DNA of 64,000 nt from Stenotrophomonas tumulicola (GTDB lineage Bacteria; Pseudomonadota; Gammaproteobacteria; Xanthomonadales; Xanthomonadaceae), in NCBI RefSeq assembly GCF_014117215.1, contig NZ_JACGXS010000014.1, positions 1 through 64,000 on the forward strand, read 5' to 3'. Under the pieces are notes generated by a model. The model was not told the origin of the DNA. It worked only from the letters and a program-made list of their open reading frames with translations, and ran no database searches. How positions within the stretch are numbered: the stretch's first letter is position 1; every line of letters starts with the position of its first letter. Position numbers and translations under genes: made by a program. This document shows, one piece after another, positions 30,591 through 38,938 of this stretch.

Positions 30591-31121
30591 ATGGCCATCC
30601 GCGGTCCCAGACTGGAATTCTCCGTCGGCGCTTTCCTGCTGCTGGCGCTGGCCTCGCTGCTGGTGCTGGCCGTCGCCTCGACCAACCAACGCTGGGGCCT
30701 GGGCGGCGACGGCTACGAGTTGAAGGCACGCTTTTCCCAGATCGGCCAGCTGCGCAAGCAGGCTCCGGTGAAGATCGGCGGTGTCACCGTCGGCCAGGTG
30801 GCCGCCATCGACCTGGACCCGGTCAAGTTCGATTCCATCGTGACCCTGCGCATGGAAGGCAAGTTCAAGGACCTGCCGGCCGACACCTCCGCGGGCATCC
30901 TGACCAGCGGCCTGCTCGGCGAAAGCTACATCAGCCTGCAACCGGGCGGCGATCCGGACGTGCTGAAGGCCGGTGATGAAATCGTGTTCACCCAGCCTGC
31001 CGTTGACCTGATCCAACTGGTCGGCAAGTACATGTTCGGTGGTGGCGCCGGTGGCGACGCAGCCGAATCCAATGAACCCCACGACGGCGCCGCGGCGCCT
31101 GCAACGGAACCGCAACCATGA
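30591..31121 (+). CDS. mlaD: MCE-domain protein MlaD
   Basis: This 176-residue protein has one membrane anchor (about 12-32) followed by an MCE domain (YELKARFSQIGQL, VKIGGVTVGQV). It forms the hexameric periplasmic lipid channel of the Mla complex. The ATG at 30591 has GGTGAG six bases upstream; ATG 30585 sits directly on that site and is less likely. The C-terminus is short and rich in Gly, Ala and acidic residues. Confidence 0.93.
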   Translation: MAIRGPRLEFSVGAFLLLALASLLVLAVASTNQRWGLGGDGYELKARFSQIGQLRKQAPVKIGGVTVGQVAAIDLDPVKFDSIVTLRMEGKFKDLPADTSAGILTSGLLGESYISLQPGGDPDVLKAGDEIVFTQPAVDLIQLVGKYMFGGGAGGDAAESNEPHDGAAAPATEPQP

Positions 31122-31780
31122 AGATGAAATTCCTTCCGCTCCTGCTGGCCTCCAGCCTGCTTGCCGCCACCCCGCTGCTGGCTTCGGCACAGTCCGCACC
31201 TGCCGCCGCCAGCGCCCAGCAGGGCCAGGCCGGCAAGACGGTGATCGATGCCAGCACCCGCATCATGAGCACGCTGCAGCAGCGCAAGGCCGAGTTCAGC
31301 CAGAACCCGACCGTGCTGCGTGATTTCATCAACAGCGAGCTCAACCGCACCTTCGATCGCGACTATGCCGCGCGCCTGGTGCTGGGCCAGCATTCCCGCG
31401 GTGCCTCCGATGCCGACATCAAGCTGTTCGCCGATGCCATGGCCGACAACCTGATGCAGCGCTACGGTTCGGCGCTGCTGAACATCCAGGGCAAGCCCAC
31501 CTTCCGCCTGAAGGGTGAAAGCCCGCTGCCGGGCAACCGCGGCGTGCGCGTGGCCACCGAACTGGTGCGCGCAGGCGACCAGCCGACCCCCGTGGAATAC
31601 CTGATGCGCAACAACGGGGGGCAGTGGAAGATCTTCGACGTGAACATCGAAGGTATCTCCTACGTGCAGACCTTCCGCAACCAGTTCGATGCCCCCTTGC
31701 GCCAGAAGGGCATCAAGCAGGTGGCTACCGAGCTGCGCAGCGGCTCCCTGCAGGCCGGAACACCGGGCAATGGCAAGTAA
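31118..31780 (+). CDS. mlaC: Periplasmic phospholipid-binding protein MlaC
   Basis: The 220-residue protein has a clear signal peptide (about 1-25, ending ASAQS) and the MlaC/Ttg2D fold with RDYAARLVLGQHSRGAS. It shuttles phospholipid between MlaA at the outer membrane and MlaD. Its start overlaps the mlaD stop by four bases. Confidence 0.93.
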   Translation: MKMKFLPLLLASSLLAATPLLASAQSAPAAASAQQGQAGKTVIDASTRIMSTLQQRKAEFSQNPTVLRDFINSELNRTFDRDYAARLVLGQHSRGASDADIKLFADAMADNLMQRYGSALLNIQGKPTFRLKGESPLPGNRGVRVATELVRAGDQPTPVEYLMRNNGGQWKIFDVNIEGISYVQTFRNQFDAPLRQKGIKQVATELRSGSLQAGTPGNGK

Positions 31781-32087
31781 CACCAGCGCCCAGGCCCGGC
31801 TGGACCAGGGCACGCTGCGCCTGTCCGGCACGCTGGACCGCGGCGCGGTGATCGCACTGTGGCCGCAGCTGCAGGCAATGGCCAACAGCGTACAGGTACT
31901 GGACCTGGCCGACGTGCCGCAGGTGGACAGTGCCGGCGTGGCCTTGCTGGCCGAACTTGCCGCGCGCGTGCGGTTGCAGGGGCGCACGCTGGCCATTACC
32001 GGCTCGCCTGCCGGCCTGACCGAACTGGAGGCGGCCTACCGGCTGTCTGCAGACCTTGATTTCAATGCACCTTCTGCCGCGAGCTGA
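31770..32087 (+). CDS. mlaB: STAS-domain protein MlaB
   Basis: The 105-residue STAS-domain protein has VLDLADVPQVDSAGVALLAEL, the usual STAS helix containing Ser/Asp. It binds MlaF in the cytoplasm and stabilises the complex. The ATG at 31770 overlaps the mlaC end by 11 bases; a longer frame from 31689 is only an overlap artefact. Confidence 0.9.
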   Translation: MASNTSAQARLDQGTLRLSGTLDRGAVIALWPQLQAMANSVQVLDLADVPQVDSAGVALLAELAARVRLQGRTLAITGSPAGLTELEAAYRLSADLDFNAPSAAS

Positions 32088-32088
32088 C

Positions 32089-33057
32089 ATGAACGTCGTA
32101 CGCATATTCCCCCTCTTCCTGCTGGCCGCCGTGCTCAGCGCCTGTGCCGCCAAGCCGGCACGCGATGCCGGTCCGGTAGCGTCCACCACGGTACCCGCAT
32201 CGGATGCGGCCGCCCCCGACGTCCCGGCGGCATCGGAGGTCTCCGGCACCGCGCCGGCCACGGCCGATCCAGCCGTCGATTCCACCGATTCCGATGCTGA
32301 TGGCGTGCCGGACGCCACCGAGGACGATTTCGCCGCGCTTTATGGCACCGATGGTGTCAGTGGTGGTTCGTCCGCCTCCTACGATCCGTGGGAAAAGATG
32401 AATCGTCGCGTGCACCGTTTCAACGTGGTGGTGGACAACGCCGTGGCCCGTCCGCTGGCGACTGCCTACACCAACGTGGTGCCGCGCTTCGCCCGTACCG
32501 GGGTCAGCAATTTCTTCAGCAACCTCCGTTCGCCGGTGACCGTGGTCAACCAGCTGCTGCAGGGCCGTCCGGATGATGCCTGGGACACGCTGGGTCGCTT
32601 CCTGATGAACAGCACGCTGGGCATTGGTGGCCTGTTTGATCCGGCCAGCAAGGCGATGGTCGCCAACCGCAAGGAAGACTTCGGCCAGACGCTGGGTGCG
32701 TGGGGCTGGCGCCGTTCGCGTTACGTGGAGCTGCCGTTCTTCGGCCCACGCACGGTGCGCGATGTGTTCGGGCTGGCCGGCGATATTCCGCTGTCGCCGA
32801 TACGCCAGGTCGAGGAAGACAAGGTGCGCATCGGACTGCAGGGCCTGCAGCTGGTGGACGCGCGTTCGCAGCTGCTGGCAGCCGATGACATCCGTTCCAG
32901 TGCAGTGGATGAGTACGCGCTGGTGCGCGATGCCTGGCTGCAGCGCCGCACTTACCAGATCGAGAACGATCTGCGTGGCAAGCATGCGCGCGGCAATGAC
33001 GACCTGGATTCGCCGATCCCGGTGGACGCCATGCCGATGCCGGACTGGGGCAACTGA
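32089..33057 (+). CDS. mlaA: Outer-membrane lipoprotein MlaA (VacJ)
   Basis: The 322-residue product has a lipobox LSAC (Cys19), a low-complexity Ala/Asp/Ser spacer (about 20-95) and the VacJ domain opening YDPWEKMNRRVHRFN. It extracts misplaced phospholipids from the outer leaflet. It closes the operon one base after the mlaB stop; in E. coli mlaA is elsewhere. A strong terminator follows 16 bp downstream. Confidence 0.94.
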   Translation: MNVVRIFPLFLLAAVLSACAAKPARDAGPVASTTVPASDAAAPDVPAASEVSGTAPATADPAVDSTDSDADGVPDATEDDFAALYGTDGVSGGSSASYDPWEKMNRRVHRFNVVVDNAVARPLATAYTNVVPRFARTGVSNFFSNLRSPVTVVNQLLQGRPDDAWDTLGRFLMNSTLGIGGLFDPASKAMVANRKEDFGQTLGAWGWRRSRYVELPFFGPRTVRDVFGLAGDIPLSPIRQVEEDKVRIGLQGLQLVDARSQLLAADDIRSSAVDEYALVRDAWLQRRTYQIENDLRGKHARGNDDLDSPIPVDAMPMPDWGN

Positions 33058-33073
33058 TCCCGCGGCCTCGATG

Positions 33074-33101
33074 AAAAAACCCGCTTCGGCGGGTTTTTTT
33101 T
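33074..33101 (+). terminator. Rho-independent terminator of the mla operon
   Basis: The stem ACCCGC/GCGGGT has a TTCG tetraloop, an upstream A run and a downstream run of nine T residues. It lies 16 bp after the mlaA stop. The A run could also let it work for RNA from the opposite strand. Confidence 0.93.
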
Positions 33102-33109
33102 GCTTTCCG

Positions 33110-33183
33110 GTAGCGCCGGGCCACGCTCGGCGGACACGGCCGGGCACGTCTGCAAACAGCCGCCGAGCATGGCTCGGCGCTAC
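33110..33183. repeat. SMAG element, paired inverted copies
   Basis: It begins with GTAGCGCCGGGCCACGCTCGG and ends with CGAGCATGGCTCGGCGCTAC in inverted orientation. It sits between the mla terminator and the convergent glutathione peroxidase gene. Confidence 0.85.
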
Positions 33184-33231
33184 CGATCTCCCTGGATCCC
33201 CGCATTGTGTCGGATGCAGGGAGCCCCTGGG

Positions 33232-33774
33232 TCAGGCGGCCAGCGCCGCGTCGATGGCTTCGCGCAGGCGCGGATCATCGGCGGTGACATCCGGGGCAAA
33301 GCGTGCGACGACCTGGCCGTCGCGGCCGACCAGGAACTTTTCGAAGTTCCACAGGATGCCTGGTGCCGGCTGCGCAAGGTCCTTGGCGGCCAGGCGCTCG
33401 CGCATCGGGCCTTCGCCGATGGCCTGCGGCTGCGCGGCGATCAGCTGCTGGTACAGCGGATGCACGTCATCGCCGGCCACGCTGATCTTGGCGAACATCG
33501 GGAAGCTGACATCGTAGGTAAGCTGGCAGAACTGCTGGATATCCGCCTCGCTGCCCGGTTCCTGGCCAAGGAAGTTGTTGGCCGGGAAACCCAGCACTTC
33601 CAGCCCATGGGCATTCTTCTCCAGATACAGCTTCTGCAGGCCTTCGTACTGCGGGGTCAGCCCGCACTTGGAGGCGACATTGACCAGCAGCAGCACCTTG
33701 CCGCGATGGTCGGCCAGCGACGAGGGCTGGTTGTCGATGGTGGTGAGGGCAATGTCCTGGATCGGTTGGGTCAC
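33232..33774 (-). CDS. Glutathione peroxidase family protein (cysteine type)
   Basis: The 180-residue thiol peroxidase has VNVASKCGLTPQYEGLQ with a normal Cys codon at the peroxidatic site, FPANNFLGQEPGS carrying the conserved Gln, and ILWNFEKFLVG with the conserved Trp and Asn. It probably reduces peroxides using thioredoxin or glutathione. The start is GTG at 33774, with GGAG about seven bases upstream; no ATG fits. Confidence 0.92.
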   Translation of the reverse strand: MTQPIQDIALTTIDNQPSSLADHRGKVLLLVNVASKCGLTPQYEGLQKLYLEKNAHGLEVLGFPANNFLGQEPGSEADIQQFCQLTYDVSFPMFAKISVAGDDVHPLYQQLIAAQPQAIGEGPMRERLAAKDLAQPAPGILWNFEKFLVGRDGQVVARFAPDVTADDPRLREAIDAALAA

Positions 33775-33842
33775 GATGGGCTCCAATGGGGAAAGTGGAT
33801 GTACACAGGATACTGGCGCGGCGCCGCAGCAGCAGCGCGCGG

Positions 33843-34214
33843 TCAATCGACGCAGATGGTGCCCTGCGCAAGGCCGCCATCGATGCGCTGGCGGCAGCCG
33901 AAGTTCTCGCTGGCATCGCGCTGGCAGACACCAGAGGCCGGCGAACCGGCGGCGACTTCACCCGTGGCCAGGCATTGGCCGCTGCAATCGGCCTTGGCCG
34001 TGCAGGCCTTGCCTGCATCTGCGTAGGGCACCACGCACTGCACGCGTTGCAGGCGGCCCAGCGGACGCAGCTCGCCCCCCTGTGCAGTGCAGGCCGCCGC
34101 ATCCGTCGTAGCCGATGGCGTGGCCGCCGCCGCCGTGGCATCCGGCCGGGTGCCGCCAGCACAACCGGCGAGGGAGAATGCCAGCAGCAGGCTGGCCAGC
34201 AGGGGAACACGCAT
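33843..34214 (-). CDS. Small cysteine-rich lipoprotein, unknown function
   Basis: The 123-residue product has a signal peptide ending in the lipobox LAGC (Cys18), then a short Ala/Thr linker and a domain with about nine Cys residues (CTAKADCSGQCLA, VCQRDASENFGCRQ), suggesting disulfide bonds. I do not recognise the family. The ATG at 34214 gives a normal lipoprotein signal, unlike the upstream in-frame start at 34265. Confidence 0.75.
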   Translation of the reverse strand: MRVPLLASLLLAFSLAGCAGGTRPDATAAAATPSATTDAAACTAQGGELRPLGRLQRVQCVVPYADAGKACTAKADCSGQCLATGEVAAGSPASGVCQRDASENFGCRQRIDGGLAQGTICVD

Positions 34215-34267
34215 TGTCGGTATCCGCGATTGTCCGGGTGGATGCCGAGGATACCGAAGCAGCACGT

Positions 34268-35830
34268 CTACTCTTCGTCAGGCCCCACCAGTTGCTGGAC
34301 GGCATCCGGTTGCAGTTCAGGCGGCAAGGCTTTCCTGGCCTTGCTGCCCAGCTCGGCCAGTCGTCGGGCCCGGCTGATGGCGGAGTTGCGCGAATCCTGC
34401 AGCCGGTTGCGCGCATTGGAGAACGCGGTGGTAGCGTCTTCCAGCTTCTTGCCGACATTGTTGAAGTCCGCCAGGAAGGCCATCAGCGCGTCCAGCACCA
34501 GGCCACCGGCATCGCTGATCTGCAGCGCCTGCTTCTGCACCTTGTCGCGTGTCCACAGGCGCTCGGCCACGCGCAACAGGGCCATCAAGGTATTCGGCGA
34601 TGCGAATACCACCTTGTTGTCGAAGGCATAGGTCTGCAGCGAGGGATCGGTAGACAGCGCCGCCGACAGCGCCCCTTCTATCGGGACGAAGGCGATGGTG
34701 ACGTCCAGCGTCTCCTCATAGCCCATCGCCTTGGGGTAGTTGCGCACACCGAGATCGCGCACATGCGCGCGCAGCGCGGTGGCATGGCGCAACAGTGCAT
34801 CGCTGCCGAGCTCGGGGTTAACGGCATTCATCGCTTCCTGCCAGGCCACCAGGTTGACCTTGCTGTCGACCACGATGCTGCGCTGGTCCGGGAAGTTCAC
34901 CACCACGTCCGGGCGCAGGCGCTCTCCGTCGTCATCCACCACATGCTGCTGGCGCTTGTAGTGCACCCCCTCTTCCAGGCCGGAACTGCGCAGCACGGTT
35001 TCCAGCATCAGCTCGCCCCAGTCGCCGCGCACCTTCGCATTGCCCTTCAGCGCATTGGTCAGTGCCGCCGCCTGCGAGGCCATGTCCTGGTTCAGCGTCT
35101 TCAATTCCCCCACCGCACCGAGCAGGCTGGCGCGCTCGCGCGCCTCTTCGGCATACAGCACGTCCACCCGGCCGCGGAACTCCTGCAGGCGTTCGGTAAA
35201 GGGCTTGAGCAGGTTCTCGATGTCCAGCCGCGACTGGCCGGTGGCCTGGCGCACGTTCTTCTCGAACTGCTGGCCACGTTCCTCGAATACCTTGCCCGCC
35301 AGTTCGGCGAAGGCACCACTGAGCTTTTCCTTGGCGCTGTCCAGGTAGGCACGCAGTTCCACGCTGGCCTGCTGCGAATGCTGCAGGTTGGCCTGCACGC
35401 GGGTGTGTTCGCCATGCAGTTGCTGATAGTTTTCACGCTGGGCCTGCAACTGCTGCTGCACGTCGCGCAGCTGCGCCTGCGCCTGCTGCAACGCCTGTTC
35501 GCGTTCGACCAGGCGGGTATCCCGTTCGCTGGCCAGGGCTGCGTCGCGTTCAATCCGGGCCTGCGCCGCAACCAGCGCCTGCGCGCGTTCCTGCCCGCGG
35601 CGGCGTTCGCCGTCGATGTCTTCCTGCAATGCCTGCAGGCGCCCACGCAGCTGGCCGGCATCGACCTGCGAGGCCAGGCTGCGCTCACGCTCTTCGGACA
35701 GCACGCCCTGCAGCGCTTCCAGTTCGGAGGAAGCGACGCCGGCAGTGGAGCGGCGCAGCACCACCACCAGCAGGACGAGGATCACGGCCAGCAGCAGCAC
35801 CGCGACTAGGGCAAGGGTCTGGGTTTCCAT
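34268..35830 (-). CDS. rmuC: DNA recombination protein RmuC
   Basis: This 520-residue protein has an N-terminal membrane helix (about 6-26), a long coiled coil (about 35-220) and the RmuC domain (about 240-480) with KVRGDWGELMLETVLRSSGL and VVVNFPDQRSIVVDSKVNL. RmuC limits rearrangements at inverted repeats in E. coli; a nuclease-like fold has been proposed. This is the only member of the family here. Confidence 0.94.
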   Translation of the reverse strand: METQTLALVAVLLLAVILVLLVVVLRRSTAGVASSELEALQGVLSEERERSLASQVDAGQLRGRLQALQEDIDGERRRGQERAQALVAAQARIERDAALASERDTRLVEREQALQQAQAQLRDVQQQLQAQRENYQQLHGEHTRVQANLQHSQQASVELRAYLDSAKEKLSGAFAELAGKVFEERGQQFEKNVRQATGQSRLDIENLLKPFTERLQEFRGRVDVLYAEEARERASLLGAVGELKTLNQDMASQAAALTNALKGNAKVRGDWGELMLETVLRSSGLEEGVHYKRQQHVVDDDGERLRPDVVVNFPDQRSIVVDSKVNLVAWQEAMNAVNPELGSDALLRHATALRAHVRDLGVRNYPKAMGYEETLDVTIAFVPIEGALSAALSTDPSLQTYAFDNKVVFASPNTLMALLRVAERLWTRDKVQKQALQISDAGGLVLDALMAFLADFNNVGKKLEDATTAFSNARNRLQDSRNSAISRARRLAELGSKARKALPPELQPDAVQQLVGPDEE

Positions 35831-35881
35831 GCCGCTAGTTTAGGCGGCCCCAGTCTCATGCGCTGCGCCTGTCAGGAACCG

Positions 35882-35956
35882 GTAGCGCCGGGCCATGCCC
35901 GGCGGCGCTCTCCGGACCGCAACGGGCGGCTTCCGCCGGGCATGGCCCGGCGCTAC
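35882..35956. repeat. SMAG element, paired inverted copies
   Basis: GTAGCGCCGGGCCATGCCCGG at the left faces CGGGCATGGCCCGGCGCTAC at the right. It lies 51 bp upstream of the rmuC start and 10 bp after the stop of the next leftward gene, so it separates two genes on the same strand. Confidence 0.87.
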
Positions 35957-35966
35957 CGATCCTTGC

Positions 35967-36974
35967 TTACCAGCCTTCCAGCACGATCTTGCCTTTCGCC
36001 TTCTGGCTCTCGATCAGCGCATGCGCCTTGCGCAGGTTGGCGGCATTGATGCGGCCCAGGTTCTCACCCAGCGTGGTGCGCAGCACGCCGGCGTCGATCA
36101 GCCCGGCCACGCGGTTCAGCAGCGCGTGCTGCTGCTGCATGTCCGCAGTCTGGTGCAGCGGACGGGCGAACATGAACTCCCAATGCAGCGAGAGGCACTT
36201 GCGCTTGAGCGCCATCACGTCCAGCTGGCCGGGATCATCGATCAGGCCCAGCTGGCCCTGCGGCGCCAGCACCTCGATGATCTGCGCGTAATGCTGGTCG
36301 GTATGGGTCAGGCTGGCCACGTGCTGCACCTGCTTGATGCCCAGCCGGCCCAGGCCTTCGCTGAGGGGCTGGCTGTGGTCGATGACGTGGTGCGCGCCCA
36401 GGGCATGGACCCAATCCTGGGTCTCCGGCCGTGACGCGGTGCCAACCACGGTCAGCCGGGTCAGCTGCCGCGCCAGCTGCACCAGGATGGAACCGACGCC
36501 ACCTGCGGCGCCGATCACCAGCAAGGTCTGCCCCTCGCCACCGCCTTCTGCGATGCGCAGGCGGTCGAACAGCAGTTCCCAGGCCGTGATGGCGGTCAAC
36601 GGCAACGCGGCGGCGCTGGCGTCGTCCAGGCTGGTCGGCTTGCGGCCGACGATGCGTTCGTCCACCAACTGGTATTCGGCATTGCTGCCGGCACGGTCGA
36701 TGGCACCGGCGTAGTAGACCTCGTCGCCGACCTGGAACAGGGTCACCTCGCTGCCGACCGCATCAACCACGCCCACCGCGTCGAAGCCGAGCACGCGTGG
36801 CGTTTCGGTGGCGGCACTGCGGCGCACCTTGGCGTCGACCGGATTGACCGCCACCGCCTTCACCGCCACGCGCAGGTCGCGCGGACCAGGCGCAGGCACG
36901 TCCAGGTCGATGTCGACCAGCGCCTTCGGATCGTCAATGGGCAAACCGGCGCGGGTATAGGCAACAGCACGCAT
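35967..36974 (-). CDS. Zinc-type alcohol dehydrogenase-like / quinone oxidoreductase protein
   Basis: The 335-residue protein of the medium-chain dehydrogenase family, close to the YogA/ZADH group, has VDAKVRRS, RVLGFDAVGVVDAVGSEV and the NADPH-binding VIGAAGGVGSILVQLARQL. Catalytic zinc ligands are not evident, so it likely reduces quinones or enals with NADPH. It diverges from a LysR gene across 95 bp, which may regulate it. Confidence 0.87.
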   Translation of the reverse strand: MRAVAYTRAGLPIDDPKALVDIDLDVPAPGPRDLRVAVKAVAVNPVDAKVRRSAATETPRVLGFDAVGVVDAVGSEVTLFQVGDEVYYAGAIDRAGSNAEYQLVDERIVGRKPTSLDDASAAALPLTAITAWELLFDRLRIAEGGGEGQTLLVIGAAGGVGSILVQLARQLTRLTVVGTASRPETQDWVHALGAHHVIDHSQPLSEGLGRLGIKQVQHVASLTHTDQHYAQIIEVLAPQGQLGLIDDPGQLDVMALKRKCLSLHWEFMFARPLHQTADMQQQHALLNRVAGLIDAGVLRTTLGENLGRINAANLRKAHALIESQKAKGKIVLEGW

Positions 36975-37069
36975 GGGGGGAACTCCGCAGCAATAGAAGG
37001 GGGTTGCTGCAGGATGCGCGCTGCGCTCGCGGCTGGAAAGGCGCAGAATCGGACATCACTTTCTCTTCC

Positions 37070-38032
37070 ATGGTGAAAATGGTCCGCTTCGATGACCTGC
37101 AGCTGTTCGTGCGTACCGCCGCGCTGGGCAGTTTCAGCAGCGCCGCGCGCGAGGCCGACCTGTTGCCGGGACAGGTGGCCGCCGCCGTGGCCCGGCTGGA
37201 ACGGGAACTGGACCTGCGCCTGTTCGTGCGCACCACCCGCAGCCTGCGGCTGACCGCCGAAGGCGCGCTGTACCTGCCCTATGCACAGGAGGTGCTGGCC
37301 GCGCTGCGCGAGGGGCAGGCGCGGGTGCAGGGTGAAGCCGCGGAGCTGGGCGGCACCCTGCAGGTCGCCGCGCCCTCCGACCTGGGCCGCAACGTGCTGC
37401 TGCCCTGGCTGACCGCCTTCCGCCATGAACACCCGCGGCTGCAACTGCACCTGCAGTTGTCCGACCAGGTCGCCGATGTGTTCCGCGATCCGGTGGACAT
37501 CGCGTTCCGCCTTGGCCGCTTCGACAATGCCAGCTACGTCGCGCTGCCGCTGCTGGCGGCCAATCGCCGGGTGCTGGTGGCATCGCCGGTCTACCTGCAG
37601 CGGCGTGGCACGCCGGACGACCTGGATGCGCTGAAGGACCACGCTTGCCTGCTTTACCAGCTGGGCGGGCGCACGCACGACCGCTGGAGTTTCGAACTGG
37701 ACGGTCGACGCAGCGTGGTGCCGGTGCGCGGCGCCTTGCTGTGCGACGACGCCGACGTGGTGCGGCGCTGGGCAGTGGCCGGCGAGGGCATTGCCTACAA
37801 ATCCTGGCTGGACGTGGGCGAGGACGTACGCGCCGGGCGCCTGCAGGTGCTGCTGGGCGGCAGCGGCGAGGGCCTGCCGCTGAACCTGGTGTGCCCGCAC
37901 CGCAAGCAGTTCTCGCCGGCCGTGCGGCAACTGCATGGGTTCCTGGCCGAGCGCCTGGTGCCGCTGCTGGCGGGACTGCCCGTGCCCGCAGGGCATGCGG
38001 CGGCGCCATCGGTACGGCGCGTCGATCCATGA
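37070..38032 (+). CDS. LysR-family transcriptional regulator
   Basis: The 320-residue regulator has an N-terminal winged helix-turn-helix (FDDLQLFVRTAALGSFSSAA, LARELDLRLFVRTTRSLRLT type) and a substrate-binding effector domain from about residue 92. The divergent oxidoreductase gene is the likely target. ATG 37070 is used; ATG 37079 (MVRFDDL) is equally possible. Confidence 0.88.
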   Translation: MVKMVRFDDLQLFVRTAALGSFSSAAREADLLPGQVAAAVARLERELDLRLFVRTTRSLRLTAEGALYLPYAQEVLAALREGQARVQGEAAELGGTLQVAAPSDLGRNVLLPWLTAFRHEHPRLQLHLQLSDQVADVFRDPVDIAFRLGRFDNASYVALPLLAANRRVLVASPVYLQRRGTPDDLDALKDHACLLYQLGGRTHDRWSFELDGRRSVVPVRGALLCDDADVVRRWAVAGEGIAYKSWLDVGEDVRAGRLQVLLGGSGEGLPLNLVCPHRKQFSPAVRQLHGFLAERLVPLLAGLPVPAGHAAAPSVRRVDP

Positions 38033-38051
38033 AGCGGGTCCATGGCCCGCT
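38032..38051. repeat. Degenerate SMAG-like palindrome
   Basis: AGCGGGTCCATGGCCCGCT is nearly identical to the first unit of the SMAG pair at 19770 but lacks the GTAG head. It starts at the LysR stop codon. It may be a decayed solo element. Confidence 0.4.
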
Positions 38052-38142
38052 GATCGGCCATGGCTCGACATCACGAAGACGCCGCCGGGCGCGCGGTGCG
38101 GCACTACAATGACGGCCCCCTGTGTTGAACGAGCAAGCCGCC

Positions 38143-38775
38143 ATGCCGTGGATGGGCATCCAGGACCTGTGGACCTTCCTGGGCGCCGTGCTGGTGTTCC
38201 TGGCGCTGCCGGGCCCAGGCACCTTCACCCTGCTCACCGCTACCGGTCGCGGTGGCGTGCGCGGCGGCTATACGGCGCTGGCCGGCCTGCTGGTCGGCGA
38301 CCAGATCCTGATGTGGCTGGCACTGGCCGGTGTCGCCGCGCTGCTGAAGGCCAACCCGACGGTGTTCCATGCCGTGCAGTACCTGGGCGCGGCTTACCTG
38401 GTCTGGGTCGGCATCAACCTGCTGCGGACACCGAAAGACGCTGGCGCTGACGCGCCTGGCACGATCCGCCTCGCGCCGGGCCACTACTTCCGCCAGGCCA
38501 TCCTGGTGAGCCTGCTCAATCCCAAGGCGATCCTGTTCTACATGGCGTTCCTGCCGCTGTTCATCGACCGGCGCCAGCACCAGGGCATGGCCACCTTTGC
38601 CGCACTGGCCGCCATCGTCTTCGTGGTCAGCGTGGCGTACTGCTCGCTGCTGATCGGTGCGGGCAACCTGGCCCGGCGCCGGTTGATCCAGCATCCCCGG
38701 GTGAGCGACCTGCTGCGGCGCGTGGCCGGCGTGTTCCTGCTGGGGTTCGGCGTCCGGCTGGGCTTGAACGGCTGA
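38143..38775 (+). CDS. LysE/RhtB-family amino-acid exporter
   Basis: The 210-residue inner-membrane protein with about six helices shows ALPGPGTFTLLTATGRGG, LGAAYLVWVGINLLR and NPKAILFYMAFLPLF, which place it in the LysE/RhtB family. Members export amino acids or homoserine lactones. ATG 38143 follows a GAGCAAG purine stretch; a GTG at 38122 would add seven residues. Confidence 0.88.
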   Translation: MPWMGIQDLWTFLGAVLVFLALPGPGTFTLLTATGRGGVRGGYTALAGLLVGDQILMWLALAGVAALLKANPTVFHAVQYLGAAYLVWVGINLLRTPKDAGADAPGTIRLAPGHYFRQAILVSLLNPKAILFYMAFLPLFIDRRQHQGMATFAALAAIVFVVSVAYCSLLIGAGNLARRRLIQHPRVSDLLRRVAGVFLLGFGVRLGLNG

Positions 38776-38938
38776 CGCCGCCGCAGCCGCTTTTCGCCAT
38801 CGTCCACCGATTGTGCCGTTTCCGGCAATCCTCGCCGCGGACAGCATCTAGCACTCGGCGGTAAGCGCTTGGCAGTAGTAATGTTGCGCCGTGTTCGGTA
38901 ACACTCGGCCTCTTGTCGTTTCATGTCACGAGGCCCGA

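Noticed and set aside
33232..33774. Selenocysteine in glutathione peroxidase
   Set aside because: The active-site codon is a normal Cys codon; no in-frame TGA or SECIS is needed.
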